Assembly (NCBI RefSeq): GCF_020509005.1
Contig: NC_063016.1
Location: 3,348,001-3,412,000 of the forward strand
DNA from: Fulvia fulva
Taxonomy: Eukaryota > Ascomycota > Dothideomycetes > Mycosphaerellales > Mycosphaerellaceae
Length of the DNA: 64,000 nt
Direction: 5' to 3'
Positions 35,333-45,701 of this stretch are shown piece by piece. The notes beneath the pieces are model-generated. The model did no database searches and was not told the origin of the DNA. It saw only the letters and a list, made by a program, of their open reading frames with translations. The position numbers were made by a program, and so were the translations under genes. Every line of letters starts with the position of its first letter. The stretch's first letter is position 1.

Positions 35333-36343
35333 CTACGCCCTCTCTATCCCTGCAACACCATCTGCCAACTGCTTACAGCTGAGCAAGAACCCACACGTGT
35401 TAGCCGCATTGTACTCAACGCCCTGCTGCGCACACTCCGGACTCGTAGTTCCACACCCATCACTCAGCAACACACAATCGTAACCCTTCGAAAAGGCGTC
35501 CTGATAAGTCCCATTGACACATTGATCAGTGTTGACGCCCGCAAAGAACAACGTCCTCAGCCCTTCCTTCTCAAGAAAGTCATCCAACTCTGTGCGCGCT
35601 CCCCACATCCCACTCATCCGGTTCTTGTGGATCCAAACATCAGGTCTCGTGGTGAGCTTTGCGCCTTCGGTATAGATTTGATCGAGTGGGGGGCAAAGAG
35701 CAGTATTCCACTGATCTCGCATCAACATTCTTCCCACATGAATCTCCTTCCCTGTCTCGAAATTCTTGACAGTCCCCATATCACTCCCGATGCCTTTATA
35801 CAGCTTCTTCTGCCCCTTCGCCCCACCGCCCACGAGATCTCCACCCTGATTCTGCGGTTGTCCATGTTTATTCACTGCGAACACTCCCTTTCGACTCACA
35901 AACACCGCCTCGTCATCCTCCCACCCCTCGCCCTCAACGACAGCTTCAAACCCGAACGCCCTCTTCACAGCCGGCGGCATCTCCTCCACTTCCTGTTCCG
36001 TAAGCCCCCAGTTCACCCACACCACTCGAATCCCAGCTTTTCGACACGATGGAATGGCATGTTCCACGAGTTGGTCGAGAGCATCGTGACCGGGACCTCG
36101 GGCCTTGCCTAACGCGGGCGAGAGGAAGAAGTTCTGCATGTCGATGATCACCAAGGCGGATTTGGCAGGGTCGATAGTGATGGGAGAGGTTGTGGTCGAT
36201 ATCGTGACGCTGGGCTTGATGGGTGGAGAATTAGGCTTGGGAGGATGTGTGAGGTCGAAGCCGGTGTTTGAGGAGTAGAGCCAAAAGGTGTCAGGGTTCC
36301 CGATAACGGCGCGGTGGTGGTCAGGGCTACCATTTGTAGCCAT
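35333..36343 (-). CDS. isochorismatase-family cysteine hydrolase
   Basis: Single exon, 336 residues. The catalytic triad expected for the family is present: Asp68 in ALVIIDMQNFF, Lys240 in WIHKNRMSG and Cys275 in GVNTDQCV. The fold is used by isochorismatases, nicotinamidases and biuret or carbamoyl amidohydrolases; in fungi most members are amidohydrolases of unknown substrate. A glycine/lysine-rich insertion at about 166-185 is not typical of the core fold. No signal peptide. Next upstream, also on the minus strand, is the SFC1 carrier gene, with no evident functional link. Confidence 0.88.
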   Translation of the reverse strand: MATNGSPDHHRAVIGNPDTFWLYSSNTGFDLTHPPKPNSPPIKPSVTISTTTSPITIDPAKSALVIIDMQNFFLSPALGKARGPGHDALDQLVEHAIPSCRKAGIRVVWVNWGLTEQEVEEMPPAVKRAFGFEAVVEGEGWEDDEAVFVSRKGVFAVNKHGQPQNQGGDLVGGGAKGQKKLYKGIGSDMGTVKNFETGKEIHVGRMLMRDQWNTALCPPLDQIYTEGAKLTTRPDVWIHKNRMSGMWGARTELDDFLEKEGLRTLFFAGVNTDQCVNGTYQDAFSKGYDCVLLSDGCGTTSPECAQQGVEYNAANTCGFLLSCKQLADGVAGIERA

Positions 36344-36792
36344 CGTGTTGAGATCTTGTGGTCGGAGCTGTAGGAGATAGATCTGTTGTGCAGTGAGAGA
36401 GGTGGTTTCGTGTCAGGAAGGATGAGGAAGAACGATTGCAGTAGTAGTGTGGTATGACTTTCGTACCTTTATCATCGACCCTGCAACAGCCTATTAGCTT
36501 GACAGGAAAGCATGTGTTATACGTGCGGGGAGTCGATAAAAGAAGTGGCAATGCGATTGAGTTCATGACCTGCCACTTCTGGACCTCTTGCCTGTCGGCC
36601 AAGCTAGTGCCGCCCGCCTTGCGAAACAGTGCCTTCAATTGACCTCTGCCGGGAAGCGGTCTGTCGATCGTTGAATATGTCGATTCTGGCGAGTACATAC
36701 ATACCTACGCCTCGCCGCGCAGTGAGCTCTAACACGGAGCATCCAATCTTTGCTCCTTCATCGAACCTAGAACGCCAGTGGACCGGGGCTCG
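36344..36792. other. intergenic stretch
   Basis: Isochorismatase-gene promoter and 3' flank of the SFC1 gene. No further feature seen. Confidence 0.5.
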
Positions 36793-37814
36793 CTATTCTT
36801 CGTACTGTCCGCCGGGTATCATCTCGCGACCTTTCTCTAGAATGCCCTTAAGATATTCATACACGGCGAAAGTGACTGCCTGCCCAGGTGCGACACGCGC
36901 CACTCGTGGTGTAATGCCCATCCAGAAAGCTCGAGCACCTTCTTGCTTCAACAGTTGGCTTGCAATAGTTTGGATGCGCCCAAGGGCAGTCTGACCCGGC
37001 TCGGCTGGCATCCGTTGTAAACGAGTCTTGATCGTGTCTATGGGTGCGTTGCAGAAAGGACCGACAGCACCGGAGATCAGACCGATTCCCATGGTCACTG
37101 GTGTTGACAGCGGCGCGGAAGGATCGGGGCTGTTGTTCTGAAGATATGCCTTGAGTTCGGTGTACGCGGTAAAGTTGGCGGCCTGGTTGGTACCCTGTCT
37201 GAGTGCCGTGAGAGATACACCGCGCCATAGAGCGCCGACGCCTTCCTCCCTGATCATCATCAAGCATGCGTGAGCTGCATTACGGTATTTGGGAACGTCC
37301 AATGGGTCGGCCATGCTGTGGTGTTGTGCTTGTAGCCTAATCTTGACGACTTCCATGGGCGTTACCACTGCAACGGCCTCGGTCACACCTGCAGCCAGAC
37401 CAGCCATAAAGTTGGCACTACCCTTAATCTGACCATCTTGACCAGCCAACATCTGCTTATACCATTCGTAGCTGGTGAACCGAATGGCCATCTTAGGCAC
37501 AATACCAGTGAGGACGGCACCCAGTCCTTTATAAAGACCAAGAGGCGTTTCTTTCCTTGCAATCTCCATACCAGTCTTGATGAAGCCTCGTCGTTTGGTG
37601 CCTGCTGTTCGCTGTCGTCTCGAAAGTTGCATGCGAACTTTGATTGTGTCTAAAGGATGGCAGACAAGTGCCTCCATCATGCCAGCTCCACCACCAGCTG
37701 CGCAGCCTCAGTTAGCATTGAACTTGCAGCGAGACAAGCCACCGTACCGATCAAGTTGGTCGCCGCTGAAGCTGGCTTCTTGCCGCCAGGGCCTGAGGTA
37801 CTCTTCGCCGACAT
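36793..37814 (-). CDS. SFC1: mitochondrial succinate/fumarate carrier
   Basis: Exons 37748-37814 and 36793-37697 (50-base intron, phase 1) give 323 residues. The product has the three-repeat mitochondrial carrier fold, with signature motifs CHPLDTIKVRMQL, VVTPMEVVKIRLQ and NAPIDTIKTRLQRM at the ends of helices 1, 3 and 5. The sequence around ATNLIAGGGAGMMEALVCHP matches Sfc1/Acr1/AcuL, which exchanges cytosolic succinate for matrix fumarate and is needed for growth on acetate or ethanol. It lies in the inner membrane. The first exon is too short to be obvious but is fixed by the conserved KPASAATNLIA junction. Confidence 0.92.
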
Positions 37815-38482
37815 GTTTACCTGCTTGTAAAGATGTTCATGCAGAGACGGTACGAAAGGTCAAAATGCGCTTGAAGGCTCACGCTGAACGATTCGAGCAA
37901 AAGTAGCATGCAGTGACGCCTGATGATATGCTTCGAGAACGATGAAGGCCAGTATCAGTGTATTACAGAAGACAAACCGTGAGTCAAAGGTCAGCACCGA
38001 AGGCCAGAATGCAAAATTGTGGCACTAGCACATCTGATGGCCGAGGAAGTTGTAAAGTATCATTACGTAGCGTGGTAGAGCTCCAGGCTTGGCCGCAGTT
38101 GGCTCGCGTCGACGCGGAGCCTGTCCTGTTCCTGGTGGTTCTGGACGAACGGAGAGTACCTCGGCGCGTCGGGCGTTTGCGGACAGCCTCGAACGCGCCT
38201 GAGTGAGACGACATCGGCTATGAAGCTCAAGTGAAAGATATTGATGAATGTTCCGAGGCTTCTTCGCAGTATCCGCGCAAATACTTCGCTCTCTCCGGAG
38301 TCAGAAACATCTCGTGATGGCATAGGTCGAGAGCTTTCATGTGCAAAGCTGGCTGGCAAGCTTCGCGGGGACTGATGGCGGGGCGTGAGGGATCGCGGCT
38401 GGTGACCCTCGACTGCTTTGCCCGGCGCTGACTTTCACGTGGCAATCTCGATGAAACATACTCGACAGAGCCGCATGCTCAC
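37815..38482. other. intergenic stretch
   Basis: SFC1 promoter side and 3' flank of the DFR1 gene. No supported gene; short frames on both strands lack domains. Confidence 0.5.
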
Positions 38483-39175
38483 TCAGCGTTCATAGAGCTC
38501 AAATTCCATGCTGACATCCTCTCCGTCAATCGCTTGAGCTACCGGGCCCTCCTCAACTTCCTCACCCACAAAAGACCGAAGATCGGCATGAGATGCTTTT
38601 TCCCAGCCAGAGGAGAAGGAGTCCAAGACATCCGGAAAGAAGGTATCGCAGTCATACTCCTCTGAGATCCTGGTCATGAGGATGCGCTTCGTTTGTGGAA
38701 GCTCAAGCGCTGCCGTGTAGATGCTCGAGCCGCCGATGACAAAAGCTCTGGTAGCGGGCAGAGCCTTGCCTTGCTTTACCATGCCTTCCAATGTCTGCAG
38801 ACCAGACGATATATCAGATGCTACCACGACATCCTCTGGGACTGATTGCAAAGTCGACTTGTCCTGTGAGCTGATGACGATGTTGGTCCTGTCCGGAAGA
38901 GGTCGTCGGTTGGGGGGAATGCTCTCCCACGTTTTGCGTCCCATGATAACCACGTTGCGGGATGCTCCTTCTAGCACACTTTCTTTGAGAGCGTCAGATC
39001 GTACTGAGCCAGTGTTCTGTGGTATCGGAACACGTTTCGTGACTCTAGCAAAGTAGGCCATGTCTTTCTTCAGCATTGGCCAGGGCAAGCCGCCACTTTT
39101 GCCGATGCCATTCTTAGCAGTGGCTGCGACGATGAGTGTCAGCGGGAGCTGTGACAGTGACATTTCGTCTGCCAT
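38483..39175 (-). CDS. DFR1: dihydrofolate reductase
   Basis: Single exon, 230 residues from the ATG at 39175; the longer open frame begins at TTG and is rejected. The enzyme reduces dihydrofolate to tetrahydrofolate with NADPH for thymidylate and purine synthesis. Visible motifs are the substrate loop NGIGKSGGLPWPMLKKDM, the NADPH-binding NVVIMGRKTWESIP and FVIGGSSIYTAAL, and DTFFPD near the C-terminus. A loop of about 20 residues after FARVTKR and an acidic insertion near the end are typical of filamentous-ascomycete enzymes. Length is close to yeast Dfr1 (211). Confidence 0.95.
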   Translation of the reverse strand: MADEMSLSQLPLTLIVAATAKNGIGKSGGLPWPMLKKDMAYFARVTKRVPIPQNTGSVRSDALKESVLEGASRNVVIMGRKTWESIPPNRRPLPDRTNIVISSQDKSTLQSVPEDVVVASDISSGLQTLEGMVKQGKALPATRAFVIGGSSIYTAALELPQTKRILMTRISEEYDCDTFFPDVLDSFSSGWEKASHADLRSFVGEEVEEGPVAQAIDGEDVSMEFELYER

Positions 39176-39400
39176 AGTATGTGAGGTGGTCAAGGCAAAG
39201 AAGATGGAGGTACATCGGCAGCATTTTTGAGCAGGAACGCGCAAACCGAAAGAGGCTTAGTGCAAAATACGAAAAGCACGAGAGACACACTGTGCATTGT
39301 GATTTCAAGCAGGCGCCCTCCCGCGACGGCATACATCAGGAATACATGAGTACTGTCGTGTCTAACGTGCTGAGCTGCATCATCTGTTACGGTATTGGTA

Positions 39401-39853
39401 CTACTGCAGTACATCAACCTTTCCAGTACCACCACGCCGCAGATGGACCTTCCCGTATTGATCCATCGTCCAACTGCCACCTTTGGCACACAACAAGCCT
39501 TCATTCTTGTGGAAGCTCTCCCTGGGGAAGCCTGCCGCGCCCATGTGATTCTTCTGATATAGTTTCTCTAGCTCCTGCCTCTTCTTGCTCTTGTCCTTGC
39601 CGTCACGCAACCTCATTTTCTCAAAGAAGACAAACGCAGCATAGAAGCCAGCGTTGTGTCCACCAGCAGCAGGACCCTTTACGCGCAGGAACGCATCTAG
39701 ATTCTGGGATGTGAAGTTTGAGGTTGGCAGGAGCTCGTTCGTTTCGCGTGCGAAGGCAGCTTTGGACGATCCGGACCGTCGAGTGTGTTGGTGCTCTGGT
39801 CCTTGTAGCTGACATTGTGATCCCTCTCCTGCAGCGCGTTCGAGCTAGGTGGA
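39401..39853 (-). CDS. small conserved-looking protein, 5' structure unresolved
   Basis: The 3' part (39401 to about 39790) is clearly coding, about 125 residues with no recognised domain: GHNAGFYAAFVFFEKMRLRD, then EKLYQKNHMGAAGFP and a glycine-rich end (CAKGGSWTMDQYGKVHL). A plausible start, MTPPSSNALQERDHNV, lies at 39853 but in another frame. The two frames meet near 39775-39780 and no standard intron joins them cleanly; a 110-base GTCAGC...CCCAG intron is possible in phase but would drop coding-looking sequence. Either a one-base deletion or a missed exon is present. Function is unknown. Confidence 0.55.
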
Positions 39854-40665
39854 GTCATCTTGTGTGATAAGATCAATGGGCTGCAGTTATTACTAGGCAA
39901 GCGGGTGGTCAGGAACAGGCAATGTCTAACCAGAGAACAAGCCCTTTCGACCCAGATTAAACATATACACGTCTCCCTTAAGTTACATCTTCGCACGCGT
40001 TTCATTGATGTCATAAGCACGATGGCAAGACGATGCGGCGTGACTTGCATTGGGCGCTGATCAATTCCGTTCTGAGTCGTGGTAGTGCTCCTTCGCTCGG
40101 GCTGCGATGTCGTGAAATGCTGCGATTGCTGTTGAGAGGTCTCGAATTTGAGTCATCAACTCAGGCGCAACAAGGCCAGTTTGTACAAGCAACACGACCA
40201 TCAACGTGACGGAGGCGGTGGTGTAGGATCTTCAAAACCCGTGGGTGAGCAATGCCTGTGGCTTTGAGTTTGCAGCTTGATCACATCCGTTCTCCGTTAT
40301 CGCGCCGGCGAGTGTCACACTTCCTTAGAGCAAACCTGCTGTGCTGTGTCGCGTGGCCGGCCGATAAGAACAATGGTTTGGCGGGCTCTGATATATGGCA
40401 TTACGGTCGATCGACGGCGGTGTATTGCAGGTGGTGCAGCAGTAAATCGGCGGGCTTTGTCTGGTCGATGGAGTGAGTCAGGCACAGGGCAAAATTTGAT
40501 GACACGCGTTGCGTCTCGGCACAACTTGAATCCATTGGGTGATGCCGGCAGTGAGGGTGTGCTATCTCGTCCACCTCATCCACAACCTTTGCAGAACGTT
40601 TCTTCCTTCCTCTTCTCCACACCCACGCAACTCATATCTCGACGACTCAGGCCAAGGCCGCCTTT
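39854..40665. other. upstream region of CPA1
   Basis: About 800 bases with the CPA1 promoter. A Gcn4/CpcA-type site at 40474-40480 is listed separately. The leader just before the uORF is pyrimidine-rich. No gene supported. Confidence 0.5.
40474..40480 (+). promoter_or_regulatory. TGAGTCA, cross-pathway control site (Gcn4/CPC1/CpcA)
   Basis: A perfect TGASTCA element 186 bases before the uORF of the arginine pathway gene. CPA1/arg-2 is a known target of Gcn4/CPC1 during amino-acid starvation. Occupancy is inference. Confidence 0.6.
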
Positions 40666-40999
40666 ATGTTTTTCGCGTCCCTACGAACCTCTGAGGGTAT
40701 GTCTCCCTGCTGCCATTGTTCTGCTCCCACCGCCCTTTCGCCGGATAGCAGGCATGTCTCGGGATCACGCACATTGCAGAAAAGATCGAGATGGCCGTTG
40801 GCATCGTTCGTGGCACGACTGCTGTAGAGTCACTTCACGAACATTGCATCGCCGAGTGGTGGAAGCAACAGCCATACCCTTACTTTCCGCTCTGCTGTCG
40901 TCCTGAGACGGGGCCACAAGGAGTGAAAGTGCTACAGATGGACGCTGACCGCACGTAGACTACATCGCCGACCAGATCTGGAAGAGCTTTGTGAACTGA
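40666..40999 (+). CDS. arginine attenuator peptide uORF, split by an intron
   Basis: Exons 40666-40696 and 40959-40999, joined across a 262-base intron (GTATGT...CACGTAG) in phase 1, encode a 23-residue peptide starting [11 protein letters not shown] and ending DQIWKSFVN. It matches the arginine attenuator peptide of fungal CPA1/arg-2 leaders: the invariant Asp (here 11), Tyr12, Asp15 and Trp18 are all present with the right spacing, but Glu10 replaces the usual Gln. In Neurospora and yeast the nascent peptide stalls ribosomes at its stop codon when arginine is high and lowers CPA1 translation. The uORF ends 28 bases before the CPA1 ATG. Without splicing the peptide is destroyed, so splicing is needed for control. 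Confidence 0.85.
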
Positions 41000-41027
41000 A
41001 GCAGGATCGACGCGCCATACCCCGAAC

Positions 41028-42401
41028 ATGGCATCAACACTCCTCCGCTCCTTCAAGCCTTCGGGTTTGAAGAACAATCTCAGGCCACTGTACCAGGCCC
41101 GATACAATGCCACAGTAGCACCCGGCACACCCCGTGTATCAACGCCACCAACATCAAAGCGCTCCACCAAGCCATCATACGAGCGAGCGACATTTACTAT
41201 CCGGGATGGCCCAGTCCATCACGGCAAGAGCTTCGGTGCCCGCACGAACATCAGTGGAGAAGCTGTGTTCACAACTTCCCTCGTCGGATACCCAGAATCC
41301 ATGACCGATCCATCATATCGAGGTCAAATCCTGGTCTTCACACAACCACTTATCGGCAACTACGGCGTGCCAAGTGCTGAGAGGGACGAATACGGACTGC
41401 TCAAGTACTTTGAGTCCCCGAACATCCAGGCCGCGGGTATTGTCGTGGCAGATGTTGCACTGAAGTACTCCCACTGGACCGCAGTAGAATCTCTGGCCGA
41501 GTGGTGCGCTCGGGAAGGCGTTCCAGCAATCACTGGAGTCGATACCCGCGCCATTGTCACATACTTGCGAGAGCAAGGTTCTTCCCTCGGAAAGATTTCC
41601 GTAGGCGAAGAGTATGATGCAGATGAGGATGAGGCATACGAAGACCCAGGCAGCATCAACTTGGTGGCAAAGGTCTCGACCAAGGCCCCATTCCACGTTC
41701 CATCACCAAACGGCAACGCTCACGTGGCGCTCATCGACTGTGGTGTCAAGGAGAACATCATCCGTTCCCTCGTGGGCCGCGGCGCAAGCGTGACTTGTTT
41801 GCCATGGGACTACCCAATCCATAAGTCTGCCAACCACTTCGATGGTGTCTTCATCTCGAACGGTCCAGGAGACCCAACCCACTGCAAGGCCACCAGCGAC
41901 AACCTCCGAGAGCTCATCAACTCCAGCCAGATCCCCATCATGGGTATCTGCCTTGGCCACCAACTGCTCGCCATGGCTGCAGGTGCCAGCACTACGAAGA
42001 TGAAGTACGGTAACCGTGCACACAACATCCCAGCTCTGGACCTCAACACTGGAAAGTGCCACATCACCAGTCAGAACCACGGATATGCCGTTGATCCAAC
42101 TACACTCCCATCAGATTACACGGAGTACTTCACGAACCTGAATGACGGCACCAACGAAGGCATGATCCACAAGACCCGCCCAATATTCAGCACACAATTC
42201 CATCCGGAAGCCAAGGGTGGCCCATTGGACAGCAGCTACCTTTTCGACGCGTATCTGCAGAGTGTGCAACAGTACAAGCAGAACCAGGACGTGCTCAAGG
42301 GTGGACGGGACAACCGACCTAGCCCGCTGCTTGTCGACCTGCTCGCGAAAGAGCGTGTCGGCGTTGCACCAGGCGTTGCGGGTGTTCCAGGATACTATTA
42401 G
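41028..42401 (+). CDS. CPA1: arginine-specific carbamoyl-phosphate synthase, small (glutaminase) subunit
   Basis: Single exon, 457 residues. The subunit hydrolyses glutamine and passes ammonia to the large subunit to make carbamoyl phosphate for arginine. The first 30 or so residues are basic and Ser/Arg-rich, a mitochondrial presequence as in Neurospora ARG-2. The N-terminal CPSase domain (about 55-200) is followed by a class I amidotransferase domain with the nucleophile Cys near 308 in [12 protein letters not shown] and the His/Glu pair near 392-394 in FHPEAKGGP. The oxyanion strand SNGPGDP is intact. Length is like ARG-2 (453). Control is both transcriptional (site at 40474) and translational (uORF at 40666-40999). 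Confidence 0.97.
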   Translation: MASTLLRSFKPSGLKNNLRPLYQARYNATVAPGTPRVSTPPTSKRSTKPSYERATFTIRDGPVHHGKSFGARTNISGEAVFTTSLVGYPESMTDPSYRGQILVFTQPLIGNYGVPSAERDEYGLLKYFESPNIQAAGIVVADVALKYSHWTAVESLAEWCAREGVPAITGVDTRAIVTYLREQGSSLGKISVGEEYDADEDEAYEDPGSINLVAKVSTKAPFHVPSPNGNAHVALIDCGVKENIIRSLVGRGASVTCLPWDYPIHKSANHFDGVFISNGPGDPTHCKATSDNLRELINSSQIPIMGICLGHQLLAMAAGASTTKMKYGNRAHNIPALDLNTGKCHITSQNHGYAVDPTTLPSDYTEYFTNLNDGTNEGMIHKTRPIFSTQFHPEAKGGPLDSSYLFDAYLQSVQQYKQNQDVLKGGRDNRPSPLLVDLLAKERVGVAPGVAGVPGYY

Positions 42402-42612
42402 GCTCGGTTAGATGCAGTTTTCGTGCTAGCAAGCAGTGGTAGATGGCGTCGACGTTGACTTCTCTGGCTTTGGGCGTTCGCATGGTTTCCCATTTAGTGT
42501 CCAAGAAATGATATCCAAGATGACACACAATCGCTCTCTCGCAATGCAATGCTTTTATCGTTTCATGATTGCGATCGTCATCTATGTACACGCACATCCT
42601 ACTCCCTTGCCC

Positions 42613-44250
42613 TCATAGCTTCGCCTTGCCTTCCATCTTCATCTCCGCCTCAGCTTGGTCTCTCAAAATACGCTTCAAGATCTTCCCTGACGCATTCTTC
42701 GGTATCGCTTCCACGAACACGACACCGCCGGCCAATTTCTTGTAGTCTGTAAGCTTCTCCTTCATCATAGTCTGAACCTCATCTGCCGTCGGCTTATTGC
42801 TCTTGACATCCCTCCTCACGATGTACCCACGCGGCAACTCGTACCCTCTCGAATCCGGAACTCCAATCACAGCCGCATCCACGATCTCCGGGTGCGAGAG
42901 GAGGACGCCTTCCAGTTCTGGAGGCGCGACCTGGAAGCCTCGGACTTTTATGAGCTCCTTCTTCCGGTCGACTATGTAGTACTTCCCCGTCTCGGGGTCT
43001 ATCCAAGCGATATCTCCCGTGTGGAAGAAGCCCTCGCTGTCCCAGTCTCGTGCGTTCGCTTCGGGGTTTTCGTAGTATCCCTTGATGACTGTAGGTCCCC
43101 TGATGCAAATCTCCCCGCGAACGTTGTAGGCTGTGATGTCCTTTCCGTCATCATCGACGAGTTTGATGTCGAGGTTCGGGATCGGGAACCCTACCGAACC
43201 GGTCTCATCGTCGTTGGGGAAAGGATGTCTTGTCGCGATACAACTCGTCTCCGTCATGCCCCAAACCTGCGTAAACGGCGCCCCCTCAGCCAGAAGAGTC
43301 TGCATCCTCGCCTGCGGCGCCTTATCCAACGGCGCAGCACCGATATTGCCCACCTTCGCTGCTTTCAGGCTATACTTCTCTTTCAAAGGGGAATTGATCG
43401 CCATGACTACGATGGGAGGCACGGCGGCTAAGTCGGTGATTTCGTACTTTTCATGGCACCAGAACCACGTCTCGAGGTCGAAGCGCGGGAGGACGTAGGC
43501 TTTGTTGCCCATGCGGAGGGGCGTGCAGAAGGCGTTGGGGGCGGTGGCGGCGTGGAACATGGGGAGTGCGAGGCAGCGGCGCACCGCGTAGGTGCGGGGG
43601 TAGCTTTCGTAGACGAGAGTGTGCTGGGAGGTGAGGTTCAGGTGCGAGAGTTCGGCGGCTTTGGGGAGGCCTGTTGTGCCGGAGGAGTAGAGACGGGCAG
43701 CACCGCGTTCGTAGGCGGTTTGGTAGTCGTCGAAGTTCTCCCAGTCTGCTTCGCCGTGTTTGAGGAGGTCTTGCCATTGGAGAAAGCCGGGAGGTGCTGC
43801 TTCGCCGTTGGGGTTGAAGATGATGATGTTCTTCTTGGGAATGCCGTTCTCTTCGGCGGCTTTTAGAACGTGCTTGTACAGTTCTGGCTGGACGAGGATG
43901 TACTTGACGTGGGCAATCTTGGTGGTGTGCGCGAGTTCGTACTGTGTGTATGCGGGATTTGTGCCAGCGTAGACTCCCCCCGCAGCGAGCACACCCAAGA
44001 AGAAGATCGGGTAGTAGATGTCGTTGAAGCTGTGGATGGATACACAGTCGCCCTTCTTCAAGCCCAATGCTCTGAAGCCTGCGGCGAGCTGTCGTACGAG
44101 CTTCTTGGCTTGTCTCGCAGAGACTGATCTCTCTGGCTTCAAGGCGTCAATGTAGATGGGCTCGTCCCAGTCGTACTTCACATGGTCGAAGGTCCATGAC
44201 AGGATGTCTTCGTTGGACAGAGGGAAGTGTTCTTGTGCTAGGAAAGGCAT
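42613..44250 (-). CDS. acyl-CoA/4-coumarate-CoA ligase-like enzyme with peroxisomal signal
   Basis: Single exon, 545 residues from the ATG at 44250; the frame extends to 44352 but only from GTG. This is an ANL-superfamily ligase that makes an acyl-adenylate and then a CoA thioester. Motifs seen: the P-loop YSSGTTGLPKAAELSH, WGMTETS, FFHTGDIAWID, VDRKKELIKVRGFQV and the catalytic Lys in NASGKILKR. The C-terminus ends in AKL, a valid PTS1 tripeptide, so it probably acts in peroxisomes on a fatty or aromatic acid. The AMP-binding loop reads PKAAELSH where most 4CL enzymes have a Gly or Val after the Lys. Substrate is not predictable. Confidence 0.9.
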   Translation of the reverse strand: MPFLAQEHFPLSNEDILSWTFDHVKYDWDEPIYIDALKPERSVSARQAKKLVRQLAAGFRALGLKKGDCVSIHSFNDIYYPIFFLGVLAAGGVYAGTNPAYTQYELAHTTKIAHVKYILVQPELYKHVLKAAEENGIPKKNIIIFNPNGEAAPPGFLQWQDLLKHGEADWENFDDYQTAYERGAARLYSSGTTGLPKAAELSHLNLTSQHTLVYESYPRTYAVRRCLALPMFHAATAPNAFCTPLRMGNKAYVLPRFDLETWFWCHEKYEITDLAAVPPIVVMAINSPLKEKYSLKAAKVGNIGAAPLDKAPQARMQTLLAEGAPFTQVWGMTETSCIATRHPFPNDDETGSVGFPIPNLDIKLVDDDGKDITAYNVRGEICIRGPTVIKGYYENPEANARDWDSEGFFHTGDIAWIDPETGKYYIVDRKKELIKVRGFQVAPPELEGVLLSHPEIVDAAVIGVPDSRGYELPRGYIVRRDVKSNKPTADEVQTMMKEKLTDYKKLAGGVVFVEAIPKNASGKILKRILRDQAEAEMKMEGKAKL

Positions 44251-45701
44251 TTTGTGTGAGGTGGTGAAACAGATGGAGGGCTCCAGACAAGGGAAGATGA
44301 AGACATGGAGGAATGACATGTACTGCACGTGTCCACCGACCTCTGACCGCACGGCAATATTTGGGCACCGAGGTTGCTATCCGACTCGCGGTTGTCCTGT
44401 CAGAGAGCGAACTGTCCTGTTACCCTGTGTCTATCTGTTGTGGCCCGTAGCTGCTGACGTTTCCAGCGAGTCATCTTTCCCAAGACGACCGATGCTGTAC
44501 ACAATCTTCACAATCGGGAATACGTGTACTTCAGTGCATGTGGGAATGGTTGCACTCATGACGAGGCGTCGCAACGGCTCAACACTGAGTCCTCAGTCAA
44601 CAGAGAGCTGACCGTTTCGGCAGCCAAACATCCGAGACGAGTGCCGGTTGTGCCGAAGGACATTCTATCAATCTATCCTCACCAACACAACGACATCGTC
44701 GATCCTTCTTCTATGCATAATTCGTCGTTGTAAAGCCGAACCTCATTGCGCCGAGATCGACATCAGATCAAGACACTCGCGGTGTGACTCCCATGGCATC
44801 CGAGATTGCTTTATGACCAACCTTCAACCTTCAAGACTGCCTGGTCACGGCACATATCCTATGCCCTAGCTCAGGCAGAAGGATGGAACGAGCAGATACA
44901 CCATTACGACATGTCTACGTACTATGCGATCGCCGCCGACATCTGGAGCCAAGATAAGACGGCGCGTAATGTTACACCTGGAGGATTGTTATCCTAGCAA
45001 CGTGACGCGATGCGACCTTCGATTGCCTATGCTCGCTATGGCAAGAACAAAGAAGAGTCCGCCATACCTCGCCATGATGTGCAGCAGCCATTGAACAATC
45101 ACTGGGCCGCCATGAGCTCGAAAGCGCTCTCGACTACATGAACATCACATCATCACGTTACTATCCTTCGTGGCCTTATTTGACCTGTTCATCGCATCTC
45201 TGGTAGCCATGCTGATCGCGAGCCGGCAAAATTGAGGTCTTGCTACGTCGCGGCCGATTCTACACTACTTCTGGACCTATGGCGACCTCTGGGCAGGTAG
45301 TTGCTCCTTCTGATGGCATAAGCTGACGTTGGCAGTATCTCGACTACCGCGCGAGATAGCTCATGCCATGGGTCATTCTGCGCAAGAAGGCCAGTCCTGC
45401 CTCGAAGACCTTGCTACTGGACTACACAGCGATGGCTGTTCACATAATTCCCTGGCGGATGAGACCAGACGAAAAGTCTCATTAGCGATATCTTCCGTCC
45501 ACCACAAGCGCTGGTGTCGCCCGCACAATTGTAGCGGTGCGCTTCGGCTCTCGACAAAGTCCTCCTGGCCGAGCGCTCCATGGAACCGCCACAAAAGCTG
45601 TAGCACTGACGTGCCGCCGCATTAGAGCAGCGATCACGCCTCGAGGAAGATATCTTTGGCACGATGGCAGTACACTCGATGCTACATACGGGAAACTTGA
45701 T
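44251..45701. other. long intergenic stretch with coding-like scraps
   Basis: About 1.45 kb without a clear gene. A plus-strand frame ending at 44997 reads like protein (SRHISYALAQAEGWNEQI) but has no ATG in frame and no recognised domain. The rest up to 45701 has frames open on both strands without domains. It may hold a degenerate or multi-exon gene that I could not assemble. Confidence 0.4.
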
